Source: CAIPFQ01 sp035480615
Lineage (GTDB): Bacteria > Chlamydiota > Chlamydiia > Chlamydiales > SM23-39
Reading direction: 5' to 3'
Assembly: GCA_035480615.1 (NCBI GenBank)
Contig: DATIHO010000019.1
Span: 1 to 20,052 of the forward strand
Length of the DNA stretch: 20,052 nucleotides
The translations under genes and the position numbers were made by a program. The stretch's first letter is position 1; the number at the start of each line of letters is the position of its first letter. The notes under the pieces are model-generated. The model searched no databases and was not told the origin of the DNA. It worked only from the letters and a program-made list of their open reading frames with translations. Positions 6,756 to 13,862 of this stretch are shown here, piece after piece.

Positions 6756-9197
6756 ATGGATGTAGAAGAGCTCTATACCCGGCTGCAAAGCCGGTGCGAA
6801 GGATTGACCGGGCCGGAAGCCTCCAAGCGGTTAAAAGAGGCAGGCCCGAATACGTTAAATCCTGTCAAAAAATGGAAAAAAACTCTTCTTTTCTTTTCAC
6901 AGTTTACAAACCCTCTGATCCTTCTTTTAATTGGAGCTGGCATTCTCTCCTTTGCTTTAGGCGATCATATTGATATGACCGTTATTTGGATGATTGTAGG
7001 CTTAAGCGGCGTTCTTGGATTTATTCAAGAGCTTGGTGCTGCGACAGCTTTAGAAAAATTATTGGCATTAGTTGTCGACCAGGCCACTCTCATCCGGGAG
7101 GGAAAAGAGATGAAAATTCCCCTGTCAGAAGTGGTTCCGGGAGATCTCCTGGTTCTTCGGGCAGGCGATGTGATTCCAGCAGATGCTGTATTGAGCAAAG
7201 TAAATCATTTGTTTGTCAATGAATCGGCGCTGACGGGAGAAAGCTTCCCCATTGAAAAAACCTTTGCCGACTCAATTTTTTTAGGAACAAATATCGTAAG
7301 CGGATTTGGAATTGCTGTTGTCGAGCGGACAGGAAAAAAAACAAAATACGGAGAAATGACGGAAAGCGCCAGATTTCATCCGCCCGACACCGCTTTTGAA
7401 ACTGGCGTGCGCTCATTTAGCGCGTTTTTGCTCGAATTAACAGTAGGAATTACAGTCACTCTTTTTGTGCTAAACATTTTTTTAAAAAAACCAGTGATCG
7501 ATTCTTTGCTTTTTTCTCTTGCGATTGCTGTTGGATTGACGCCGCAGCTTCTTCCTGCAATCATTTCAGTGAACCTTTCCCATGGAGCAAGAAGGATGGC
7601 GAAAAAAAAAGTAATTGTGAAGCGGCTGGCATCTCTTGAGAATTTTGGACAAATGAATATCCTTTGCTCAGATAAAACCGGGACTTTGACGGAAGGAAAA
7701 ATTGAATCTTCCGCAAATGTGGGAGCCAGTGGAAATGAATCTCAAAAAGTTTTACTTTACGCCTTTCTCAATGCAAAATTTCAAGAAGGGTATGAAAATC
7801 CATTAGATAAAGCGCTTTTAGAAAAACTGCAATATGAAACGGCAGGTTGGGAAAAAAAAGGGGAACTTCCCTACGATTTCGAAAGAAAGCGGATCGCGGT
7901 ATTTTTGCAGCATGAAGATCTGAACATCTCCATTGTTAAAGGCGCGTTTTATTCGATATTGCCTCTATGCAATCGAATCGAATGGGAAGATGGGTCAATG
8001 GAAGAAATTGGAGACCAAACAAAAGAGCAGCTCATAGCCATTTTTCAAGATCATAGCTCCCAGGGGAAACGGATTTTAGGGCTTGCATATGGAGAGGACG
8101 AGAGTGAAGAGAATTTAATTTTTCTGGGATTTTTAATGTTTTCAGATGCAATCAGGCCGAAAATTCAAGAAGTTTTGCAAGAGATGAAACGCAAGGGGCT
8201 GACCTTGAGAATATTGACTGGAGACCGTCAAGAAGCGGCCGGGTTTTTCGCATCTGCGATAGGGATTGAAGGCGGAGGGTTGATTACAGGAGAAGAATTG
8301 GATCGTTTAGGAGAAGAAGATCTAAAAAAAGCTGTCAATGAGAAGATCGTATTCGCAGAAATTGATCCGCGGCAAAAAGAAAAAATCATCAAAATTTTGC
8401 GCGCCCTTGGAAATGTCGTTGGGTATTTGGGAGATGGAGTCAATGATGCTATCGCTCTTCACGCAGCGGATATTGGAATTTCCGTAAATAACGGTTCTCC
8501 TGCGGCAAAAGAAGCGTCAGATATCGTCTTAATGAAAAAAGATCTTTCCGTATTAAAAGATGGAATTGAAGAAGGCAGAATAACTTTTACCAATACCTTG
8601 AAATACGTGTACATGGCGACTTCCGCAAATTTTGGAAATATGATCAGCATGGCCGGGTCATCGCTTTTTCTAAGCTTTCTGCCCATTCTCCCAAAACAAA
8701 TTTTATTGACGAATTTTTTTAGCGATCTTCCAGAAATGGCTCTAGCTACAGACAATGTAGATAGAGAAACTGTTGAAAAACCGCTAAAATGGGATTTAAA
8801 ATTGATTCGAAGATTTATGGCGGTGTTTGGGTTAATTAATTCAATTACAGATTATATTACATTTTTTGTGCTTCTTTATTGGTTTAAAGCAGATATGAAT
8901 CTATTCCGCACCGCCTGGACAATGGAAAATATCATTACAGCCGCCCTGATTGTCCTGGCGCTTCGCACTCACCGCCTTATTTTTCAATCTAAACCGGGAA
9001 ACTTCTTGCTCTTTTCTGTGCTATTCGTAGCCATTTTCGCCCCCTTTCTCCCCTATACCCCCTTAGGAAAGCTTTTTAGCTTTCAACCGGTTCCCCTGAT
9101 CTTTTACGCTGCGCTTGCGGGGATTATCGGTTGGTTTTTTCTCTCTAATGAAATTGCGAAATATTTCTTTTTCCGACGGTATAAGAAGCTGTCCTAA
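6756..9197 (+). CDS. P-type Mg2+ transport ATPase, MgtA-like
   Basis: An 813-residue P-type ATPase that moves a cation across the inner membrane at the cost of ATP. Visible parts in order: N-terminal cation-ATPase domain (1-40), first two membrane helices (about 48-95), actuator TGES (160-163), membrane segment with 'AVGLTPQLLPAIISV' (258-272), phosphorylated aspartate D306 in DKTGTLT, TGD (488-490), GDGVNDA (559-565), and a C-terminal helix bundle. The 'GLTPQLLP' segment and the following 'GARRMAKKKVIVKRLASLENFG' type of sequence point to the Mg2+-importing P3B branch rather than Ca2+ pumps. At 813 residues it is somewhat shorter than E. coli MgtA. The last codons and the stop lie inside the palindrome that begins at 9184. 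No Shine-Dalgarno precedes the ATG. Confidence 0.88.
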   Translation: MDVEELYTRLQSRCEGLTGPEASKRLKEAGPNTLNPVKKWKKTLLFFSQFTNPLILLLIGAGILSFALGDHIDMTVIWMIVGLSGVLGFIQELGAATALEKLLALVVDQATLIREGKEMKIPLSEVVPGDLLVLRAGDVIPADAVLSKVNHLFVNESALTGESFPIEKTFADSIFLGTNIVSGFGIAVVERTGKKTKYGEMTESARFHPPDTAFETGVRSFSAFLLELTVGITVTLFVLNIFLKKPVIDSLLFSLAIAVGLTPQLLPAIISVNLSHGARRMAKKKVIVKRLASLENFGQMNILCSDKTGTLTEGKIESSANVGASGNESQKVLLYAFLNAKFQEGYENPLDKALLEKLQYETAGWEKKGELPYDFERKRIAVFLQHEDLNISIVKGAFYSILPLCNRIEWEDGSMEEIGDQTKEQLIAIFQDHSSQGKRILGLAYGEDESEENLIFLGFLMFSDAIRPKIQEVLQEMKRKGLTLRILTGDRQEAAGFFASAIGIEGGGLITGEELDRLGEEDLKKAVNEKIVFAEIDPRQKEKIIKILRALGNVVGYLGDGVNDAIALHAADIGISVNNGSPAAKEASDIVLMKKDLSVLKDGIEEGRITFTNTLKYVYMATSANFGNMISMAGSSLFLSFLPILPKQILLTNFFSDLPEMALATDNVDRETVEKPLKWDLKLIRRFMAVFGLINSITDYITFFVLLYWFKADMNLFRTAWTMENIITAALIVLALRTHRLIFQSKPGNFLLFSVLFVAIFAPFLPYTPLGKLFSFQPVPLIFYAALAGIIGWFFLSNEIAKYFFFRRYKKLS

Positions 9198-9355
9198 ACT
9201 TTAGCTTCTGTCGATTTTGGGGTTCTTTTGAGCCGACTTTTGGTTCTTTTTGCGGGGGTAGTATCAAACTTCGTATACCACCCCCGCAAAAAGAACCAAA
9301 AATCGGCCAAAATAATCCCCAAAATCGACGAAGCCTGGGTTTTAGGACAGCTTCT
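9184..9355. repeat. 172-bp long palindrome, family 1 copy B
   Basis: Terminal inverted repeats of 15 bases (AGAAGCTGTCCTAAA, 9184-9198 and 9341-9355). The core pair is GGTTCTTTTGAGCCG at 9221-9235 and CGGCCAAAATAATCC at 9304-9318, the same as in copies A and C but inverted. The inner arms end in GCGGGGG / CCCCCGC around a 22-base loop at 9259-9280, whose reverse complement resembles the loop of copy A. The left end encodes the last codons and the TAA of the Mg2+ ATPase. The right end stops exactly where AAAGGA, the ribosome binding site of the next gene, begins. Confidence 0.92.
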
Positions 9356-9367
9356 AAAGGAAAAATT

Positions 9368-9979
9368 ATGGCATCCGTGACATTTTCAGATCTCAATCGA
9401 AAGCTGGATGGCTGGTTTTTGTCCAAAAAAAAATCTGCGAATATTCAGCAAAAAGCATACAAATTGATGGCTGATCGATTGAATGACTTTTCTGTATTGC
9501 CCCTTGATCTGGAGGAAGAGAAACAATTTTTTGTGAAATTACGTAAAAAAATGACTCCCGTCAATGACGAGCGCGGTCTGAAATCGAAAAAATTGCAGTT
9601 GGTCGCTCTTTGCAAAGGGTTGGAGCGTGATGCGGAAGACTATATCGACCGGTTTGCATCAAATCCCATTTCCGTTTTTCAGCAGGATCTTCCAAAATGT
9701 TCCGAAATAGAGCAGCATGTTGAAACGTTCTCGGACATGTGCCTGGATTTATTGCTCCATCATCCGGGGAAAAAATACAAAGAAACGAGAAGGGCGGTCA
9801 TTGCCCTTCGAAGGCAATGCGCAAAGTATCAATCTCGGGTATCGGCCATTGAAAAGAGCTTGGAGTCAGATCGCTTAAGGGCTGTCTGGATACAGCGGAA
9901 TAGGGGTGCTGGTTTTTTCGAAACAATTTTCCGCAACTTTCAATCCCTTTCAAAGGTATTCTTGAATCGCTTTTCTTGA
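9368..9979 (+). CDS. hypothetical cytoplasmic protein
   Basis: A 203-residue soluble, charged protein ('SKKKSANIQQKAYKLMADRL', 'RRAVIALRRQCAKYQSRVS') with predicted helical, coiled-coil-like stretches in the second half and no signal peptide or membrane helix. AAAGGA at 9356-9361 lies six bases before the ATG at 9368, which makes the start firm. It is followed after 38 bases by the BamD-like gene. I do not recognise a family. The helical make-up and envelope-gene neighbours are the only hints of role. Confidence 0.65.
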   Translation: MASVTFSDLNRKLDGWFLSKKKSANIQQKAYKLMADRLNDFSVLPLDLEEEKQFFVKLRKKMTPVNDERGLKSKKLQLVALCKGLERDAEDYIDRFASNPISVFQQDLPKCSEIEQHVETFSDMCLDLLLHHPGKKYKETRRAVIALRRQCAKYQSRVSAIEKSLESDRLRAVWIQRNRGAGFFETIFRNFQSLSKVFLNRFS

Positions 9980-10017
9980 CAGCAATCTTGTTATTTCTTA
10001 CGCTACCTGAATTAGAT

Positions 10018-10926
10018 ATGCGCAAGATTGTTTTTTATCCTTTATTCTTCGCTTTATCTCTTTTTTCTTTGGAAGAGGAGGGATTCATCTGGGAGGAAGG
10101 GTCCGTTATCGAATGCAATGATGCTTTGCAAGAAGCGATGCGAGAGGGAAACTGGTGGGCGGTCATCGATTACGCCGAGATCATTTCCGATCAATTTCCT
10201 CAAAGCCCTTTTGCCGGGGACATGGCTTTTTTGATTGGGGAAGCTTACTACAAACTTGGGCAGCTTGAGCTTGCAAATGCCCGGTTTACTTCCTATTTGA
10301 ATCATTCAACTTCTCCCAAGCATTTTGAAGAAACGATCCATTATAAATTCAATGTGGCGGAACAATTTCGAAACGGGGCGAAAAAGCCCCTTTTCGGCTC
10401 GCGTAAATTGCCAAAAATAGTCTCGGGGGAAGACGATGCTCTTGCGATTTATGACGAGGTCATTACGGGGCTTCCCCATGATGAAATCGCGGCCCGGGCA
10501 ATGCTTGGAAAAGCGGAACTCCAGCTCCGTGTCGAAGATTTTAAGCCCAGCCTGGAAACGCTCGATCTTTTGATTCGTCGCTTTCCAAAACATGAATTGG
10601 CGGCGCAAGGGTATCTCGAAAAAAGTCGTGTGTATCTTAAGCAATGTCAGGAAAAATGCTTGGATCCGGCTCTTTTAGACTTAGCTGAGGTGAACCTGCG
10701 TAAATTCAAAATCGCTTTCCCAAGAGAGAGCCGCATTTGCGAGGCAGAGAAAGATTTCGCTGAAATGCAAGAAATTTTTGCCGAAAATCTCATGGAAACG
10801 GGCCGTTTTTTCCAAAAGACGAAGAAAGTGGCCGCCTCGCTCATCTATTATTCAAAAGTTCTCTCCCATTATCCCACTACGAAAGCGGCAAGTGAAGCGA
10901 AGGAAAAGCTGGAAAATCTCCAGTAA
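10018..10926 (+). CDS. BamD-like TPR outer membrane assembly protein
   Basis: A 302-residue exported protein: 'MRKIVFYPLFFALSLFS' is a signal peptide, followed by tetratricopeptide-like helical repeats, e.g. 'NWWAVIDYAEIISDQFPQSPFAGDMAFLIGEAY' split over residues 39-71, 'SLETLDLLIRRFPKHELA' and, at the end, 'SLIYYSKVLSHYPTTKAASE'. The phrase 'I..FP.SP.A.DM.FLIGEAYYKLG' is characteristic of BamD/YfiO, which works with BamA to fold outer membrane barrels. Unusually there is no lipobox cysteine behind the signal peptide, and the first cysteine comes at about residue 33. The ATG at 10018 is preferred over an upstream in-frame start at 9976. The next gene is LptE-like, then RsbW-like; I recall a comparable order (CT547-CT549) in C. 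trachomatis, from memory only. Confidence 0.65.
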   Translation: MRKIVFYPLFFALSLFSLEEEGFIWEEGSVIECNDALQEAMREGNWWAVIDYAEIISDQFPQSPFAGDMAFLIGEAYYKLGQLELANARFTSYLNHSTSPKHFEETIHYKFNVAEQFRNGAKKPLFGSRKLPKIVSGEDDALAIYDEVITGLPHDEIAARAMLGKAELQLRVEDFKPSLETLDLLIRRFPKHELAAQGYLEKSRVYLKQCQEKCLDPALLDLAEVNLRKFKIAFPRESRICEAEKDFAEMQEIFAENLMETGRFFQKTKKVAASLIYYSKVLSHYPTTKAASEAKEKLENLQ

Positions 10927-10933
10927 TGGGGTA

Positions 10934-11106
10934 AGAGACTGTCTACGAACTTCGGTTTCGTCGAGTTTTTGGATTATTTTGGCCGCTTTTCGATCCAAAA
11001 GCTGGGGGCAATATCGACAAAAGTATATTGTCCCCCAGCTTTTGGATCGAAAAGCGGCTCAAAAGAACCGAAAAATCGACAGAAACGAAGTTCGTAGACA
11101 GTCTCT
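10934..11106. repeat. 173-bp long palindrome, family 1 copy C
   Basis: The outer arms begin with the perfect 20-base inverted repeat AGAGACTGTCTACGAACTTC (10934-10953) and its complement ending at 11106. The core pair GGATTATTTTGGCCG (10971-10985) and CGGCTCAAAAGAACC (11055-11069) is identical to copy A. The inner arms are perfectly complementary to each other but differ in sequence from copies A and B, and end in five G / five C around a 23-base loop (11009-11031). The element starts seven bases after the BamD-like stop codon and covers the place where the LptE-like gene should begin. Confidence 0.92.
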
Positions 11107-11686
11107 AAGAGCGATAGCGCTGGTCGCTTTGTTGCAAGGGTGCGGTTATCAATGGCAGCCCAAATGTTTTCCAAACCATGTTAGGCCGACGATTGCAGTC
11201 CCTTATGTATCGGGGGATGCTGACGGCTCCCTGACGCAAGAGCTCATTCGTTCCCTTGTGATTTCCGGAGTTGGAGAGCTAAGGCAATGGGGAGCCGATT
11301 ATCGGCTTCAGGTCACAATTGTCAAAGCGGAAGGAGAGACGATCGGTTATCGACGAGATCGGCAGCAAATCAACGGAGAGAGCAAAAAAAACCTTTTAGC
11401 TTCGGAAAAGCGAAAAACGTTATGTGTAGAGGCGGCTCTTTATGAGGCGGATTCGGAAAAATTGTTAAAAGGACCTTTTACGATTGACGCTCGTGTGGAT
11501 TTTGATTATGTGGATGGGGATTCAATCCAGGATTTGGTGTTTGTTGATCCACACGGAGTGAATCAGGTGGTACTCCCTTTTTCTTTAGGCCAATTGGAGT
11601 CAGGTGAGGCGGCGGAAGAGGCGGCGATGCGTCCTTTGCGAGTTTGGATAGCTAAAAAAATCATCGATGCGATTTTTGCTGGATGA
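11042..11686 (+). CDS. LptE-like outer membrane lipoprotein
   Basis: The N-terminal part contains a lipoprotein signal: a basic stretch, a short hydrophobic run and the lipobox 'LLQGCGYQW' with the cysteine encoded at 11141-11143. Downstream, 'PTIAVPYVSGDADGSLTQEL' and 'DYRLQVTIVKA' fit the LptE/LPS-assembly lipoprotein pattern (C-G-Y, then a 'vpyv.nd..gs.l...l' strand-helix unit); the match is by eye. LptE plugs LptD and helps deliver lipopolysaccharide to the surface. The start is unclear: no ATG lies between the palindrome at 10934-11106 and the lipobox. The best candidate is TTG 11042, inside the palindrome and without a Shine-Dalgarno. The frame stays open back to 10778, which would overlap the BamD-like gene and is unlikely. 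The gene may have lost its native start. Confidence 0.6.
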   Translation: MDRKAAQKNRKIDRNEVRRQSLRAIALVALLQGCGYQWQPKCFPNHVRPTIAVPYVSGDADGSLTQELIRSLVISGVGELRQWGADYRLQVTIVKAEGETIGYRRDRQQINGESKKNLLASEKRKTLCVEAALYEADSEKLLKGPFTIDARVDFDYVDGDSIQDLVFVDPHGVNQVVLPFSLGQLESGEAAEEAAMRPLRVWIAKKIIDAIFAG

Positions 11687-11742
11687 ATCACTTCGGTATA
11701 TATATCCAAAGGCCGATTTTTGAATCAATTTGGGTATAGGTC

Positions 11743-12162
11743 ATGATTAGAAAAGTTCTTTTTCAGGATGCTGACATTCAAGAACTGCACTCGATTCTCT
11801 GTTGGTTGCGCGATGAGCTTGCCAAGAAAGGGCTTAAACAAAAGATAGTCCATCAGATTGAATTGGCAGTAGAGGAGGCTTTAAGCAATATCATCGAACA
11901 TGGTTTTGAAAATAAAAAAGAAAAAATCGAAGTTGGGATCAAATGGAGCCCAAATCGTTTAGAGATTATTATTCGCGATTGGGCGCCTCCCTTCGATCCG
12001 CTGGGAAATCCATCTGTTATCGATCTAAATGCTTCTTTGGAAAAAAGGCAGATTGGTGGATTGGGTATTCATATTATGAAACAATCCGTGGACGAGTTTA
12101 TCTATCAAAGAAAGGAGAATGCAAATGTATTGACTCTCATTAAGAGGGTGTCTATAAAGTGA
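11743..12162 (+). CDS. RsbW-like anti-sigma factor / serine-protein kinase
   Basis: A 139-residue GHKL ATPase of the HATPase_c_2 type. The N box is 'EEALSNIIEHGF' (44-55), G1 is 'DWAPPFDP' (79-86) and G2 is 'GGLGIHIMKQSVDE' (105-118). Such proteins bind a sigma factor or phosphorylate an anti-sigma antagonist; chlamydiae have an RsbW that takes part in a partner-switching network (established knowledge). The start at ATG 11743 has only AGG at 11737-11739 nearby. The gene ends in a four-base GTGA overlap with the first MOMP-like gene, so the regulator and the porin are probably translated from one message. Confidence 0.85.
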   Translation: MIRKVLFQDADIQELHSILCWLRDELAKKGLKQKIVHQIELAVEEALSNIIEHGFENKKEKIEVGIKWSPNRLEIIIRDWAPPFDPLGNPSVIDLNASLEKRQIGGLGIHIMKQSVDEFIYQRKENANVLTLIKRVSIK

Positions 12163-12959
12163 CAGTTTGGATGAAAAATATTTTTCTATTTTCCCTTTTG
12201 GCTAAGACATTTATTTTGTATGCGGCTCCTGTGGGCAATACAATGGCTCCCGCATTGATTCAGGAAGGATTTGTGATTCCGTGCGATTCCTGGGTTGATT
12301 TGCGCATTGGCTATGAGGGGGATTTTGTAGGTGATGGAAGGATGGAGCAGATTGAACAAGGCTCCGGCCGGGTTGACACCTTTCAACAATATACCAATTC
12401 CGCTACCTTCACGTTCAATGCCCTCGACAGGGTCGATCTATTCGGCATCTTGGGGTCTTCTCGCGTTTGCGCTGATTGGCGGTATGACTTATCAGAGGCG
12501 ATTACTCGCATTCAAATTGAAACTCTTTATCATTTTTTGTGGGGCATTGGAGGACGAGTCCTACTTTTTGAATGGGAAAAGATGGGGTTGGGGTTTGGAG
12601 GGCGCTACTCCTATTGCCATTACAGACCTTCCTGGCTCACGACGAATGCAGTGCCGATAAGCACAGAAGGAGCCCGTGTGACTTGGAGGCAATGGCAGAT
12701 TGATTTAAGCCTTTCCTATCAAATTGATTTATTTACTCCTTATCTGGGAGTCAAATATTCTAACGAAACTGTAAAACTTGGCATTTTTTCTGTTCCTGTT
12801 TCGAGCAGCGGACTTGGAATCAATCATTTTGAAAATAAAAATCCGGTCGGAATCTATATTGGTTGTTCCATTTCAAATTGTAAGTATTTTATGTTGAATA
12901 TCGAAGGACGACTGATAGATGAAGATGCGGTTACAATTTCCGGTGATTTGCGGTTTTAG
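12159..12959 (+). CDS. MOMP-family outer membrane protein, short form (first)
   Basis: A 266-residue outer membrane protein. The signal peptide ends at 'LYA', and the mature chain begins 'APVGNTMAPALIQEGF', then 'DSWVDLRIGYEGDFVGDG'. This mirrors the start of chlamydial MOMP, where P-V-G-N-P-x-x-P and a 'G.YGDFVFDR' stretch follow the signal peptide. 'RVDLFGILGSS' also fits a MOMP strand. The protein ends in 'ISGDLRF', a barrel-type C-terminal Phe. MOMP is normally near 390 residues, so this is a shortened member. GAGGG at 12144-12148 supports the GTG start at 12159; ATG 12171 is the alternative. Its stop lies inside the next gene, giving a 41-base overlap. Confidence 0.75.
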   Translation: MTVWMKNIFLFSLLAKTFILYAAPVGNTMAPALIQEGFVIPCDSWVDLRIGYEGDFVGDGRMEQIEQGSGRVDTFQQYTNSATFTFNALDRVDLFGILGSSRVCADWRYDLSEAITRIQIETLYHFLWGIGGRVLLFEWEKMGLGFGGRYSYCHYRPSWLTTNAVPISTEGARVTWRQWQIDLSLSYQIDLFTPYLGVKYSNETVKLGIFSVPVSSSGLGINHFENKNPVGIYIGCSISNCKYFMLNIEGRLIDEDAVTISGDLRF

Positions 12960-13698
12960 TTTTTATTTGCCTATAGCGCTTTTTGCAGCGCCTATTGGGA
13001 ATCCTTCAGCGCCATCTACTCTTGAACAGGGAATTTTTATTCCCGATACGAGTTGGACCAATTTCCAATGGGGCGTTGCGGGAAACTGGCTGGCGCAGCA
13101 ACGATTTTGTGCGAGAACTTCCAGTCAAACGTTTGGTTTGCGTCGTGCGGACATTCGGGGAGTCTCGGAACTCGGCAACGCTACTTGGAATATTGCTGAA
13201 AGACTCAATCTTCAGATCGAATTGGGATCGGGACAATTTCAATGGAAATGGAAACAAAATCACAACATTGCAATTTCCGGCCATCTAAAGGGCGGTTTAC
13301 TTTGGAGCGGCAGCGCAAAGTTCATTATTTTTGAAATCAAAGACACCTCTTTCGCGGCTGACGTATGTGCAGGGGGGTGGGATTGGATGCAAGGGTATGC
13401 TGATGCCAATGGAATTCCGCTCTCTGCCCACATTGATTCTGAAATGAGATTTTGGCAAGCTGGCTCTGCCCTGTCTCAAAAAATCGGACTTTTTATCCCT
13501 TATATTGGAATGGCTGCCAATCGATCCCGCATAAAAATAAGCAAACCGGAATTTGGGATTGGGTGGCTCCGATCCCGCCACACTCTTGGACCATTTTTCG
13601 GTTGTACAGTCACAAATGGAACCGATATTGCATTGAATATGGAGTGGAGGACAGGTTTTGAACAGGCTGGCACGTTTTCAGGACAAATCCGGTTTTAA
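12919..13698 (+). CDS. MOMP-family outer membrane protein, short form (second)
   Basis: A 259-residue paralog of the preceding protein. The signal peptide ends near 'LFA', the mature start is 'APIGNPSAPSTLEQGIFIP', then 'TSWTNFQWGVAGNW', and the end is 'FSGQIRF' with a terminal Phe. Expanded families of MOMP-like proteins are known in Waddlia and Simkania (established knowledge). AAGGA at 12904-12908 lies ten bases before ATG 12919; ATG 12925 is an alternative. The TAA at 13696-13698 is part of the palindrome beginning at 13695. The two porins differ strongly from each other in the middle, as expected for surface-exposed loops. Confidence 0.75.
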   Translation: MKMRLQFPVICGFSFYLPIALFAAPIGNPSAPSTLEQGIFIPDTSWTNFQWGVAGNWLAQQRFCARTSSQTFGLRRADIRGVSELGNATWNIAERLNLQIELGSGQFQWKWKQNHNIAISGHLKGGLLWSGSAKFIIFEIKDTSFAADVCAGGWDWMQGYADANGIPLSAHIDSEMRFWQAGSALSQKIGLFIPYIGMAANRSRIKISKPEFGIGWLRSRHTLGPFFGCTVTNGTDIALNMEWRTGFEQAGTFSGQIRF

Positions 13699-13858
13699 GC
13701 AGCCACGCCTAAATATTTGTCATTTTGGCCGCGCCAAAGCTGCCGAATTTCGACGATCGACTGGCATTGTATTGATTAATACTATGCCAGTTGCGATCGT
13801 CGAAATTCGGCGCTTTCGCGCAGGCCAAAATGACAAATATTTAGGCGTGGCTGCTTAA
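13695..13858. repeat. 164-bp long palindrome between convergent genes (copy D)
   Basis: The arms of about 70 bases are nearly perfect inverted repeats: TTAAGCAGCCACGCCTAAAT at the left and its complement at the right end, with only small mismatched patches near 13730-13740 and 13762-13766. The centre is an A/T-rich loop (TATTGATTAATA). The left end supplies the stop of the second MOMP-like gene, and the right end lies four bases before the stop of the opposite-strand ATPase. It contains ATTTTGGCCG, a piece also present in the family 1 core, but is otherwise different. The position suggests a bidirectional terminator. Confidence 0.9.
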
Positions 13859-13862
13859 GCTG

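Noticed and set aside
8228..8755. Minus-strand frames of 71 and 98 codons in the Mg2+ ATPase
   Set aside because: Antisense shadows of a strongly supported gene, with no ribosome binding sites.
10778..11041. Long N-terminal extension of the LptE-like frame
   Set aside because: It would overlap the BamD-like gene by about 150 bases and then translate the palindrome; the extension is basic and low in structure, and the lipoprotein signal lies after it.
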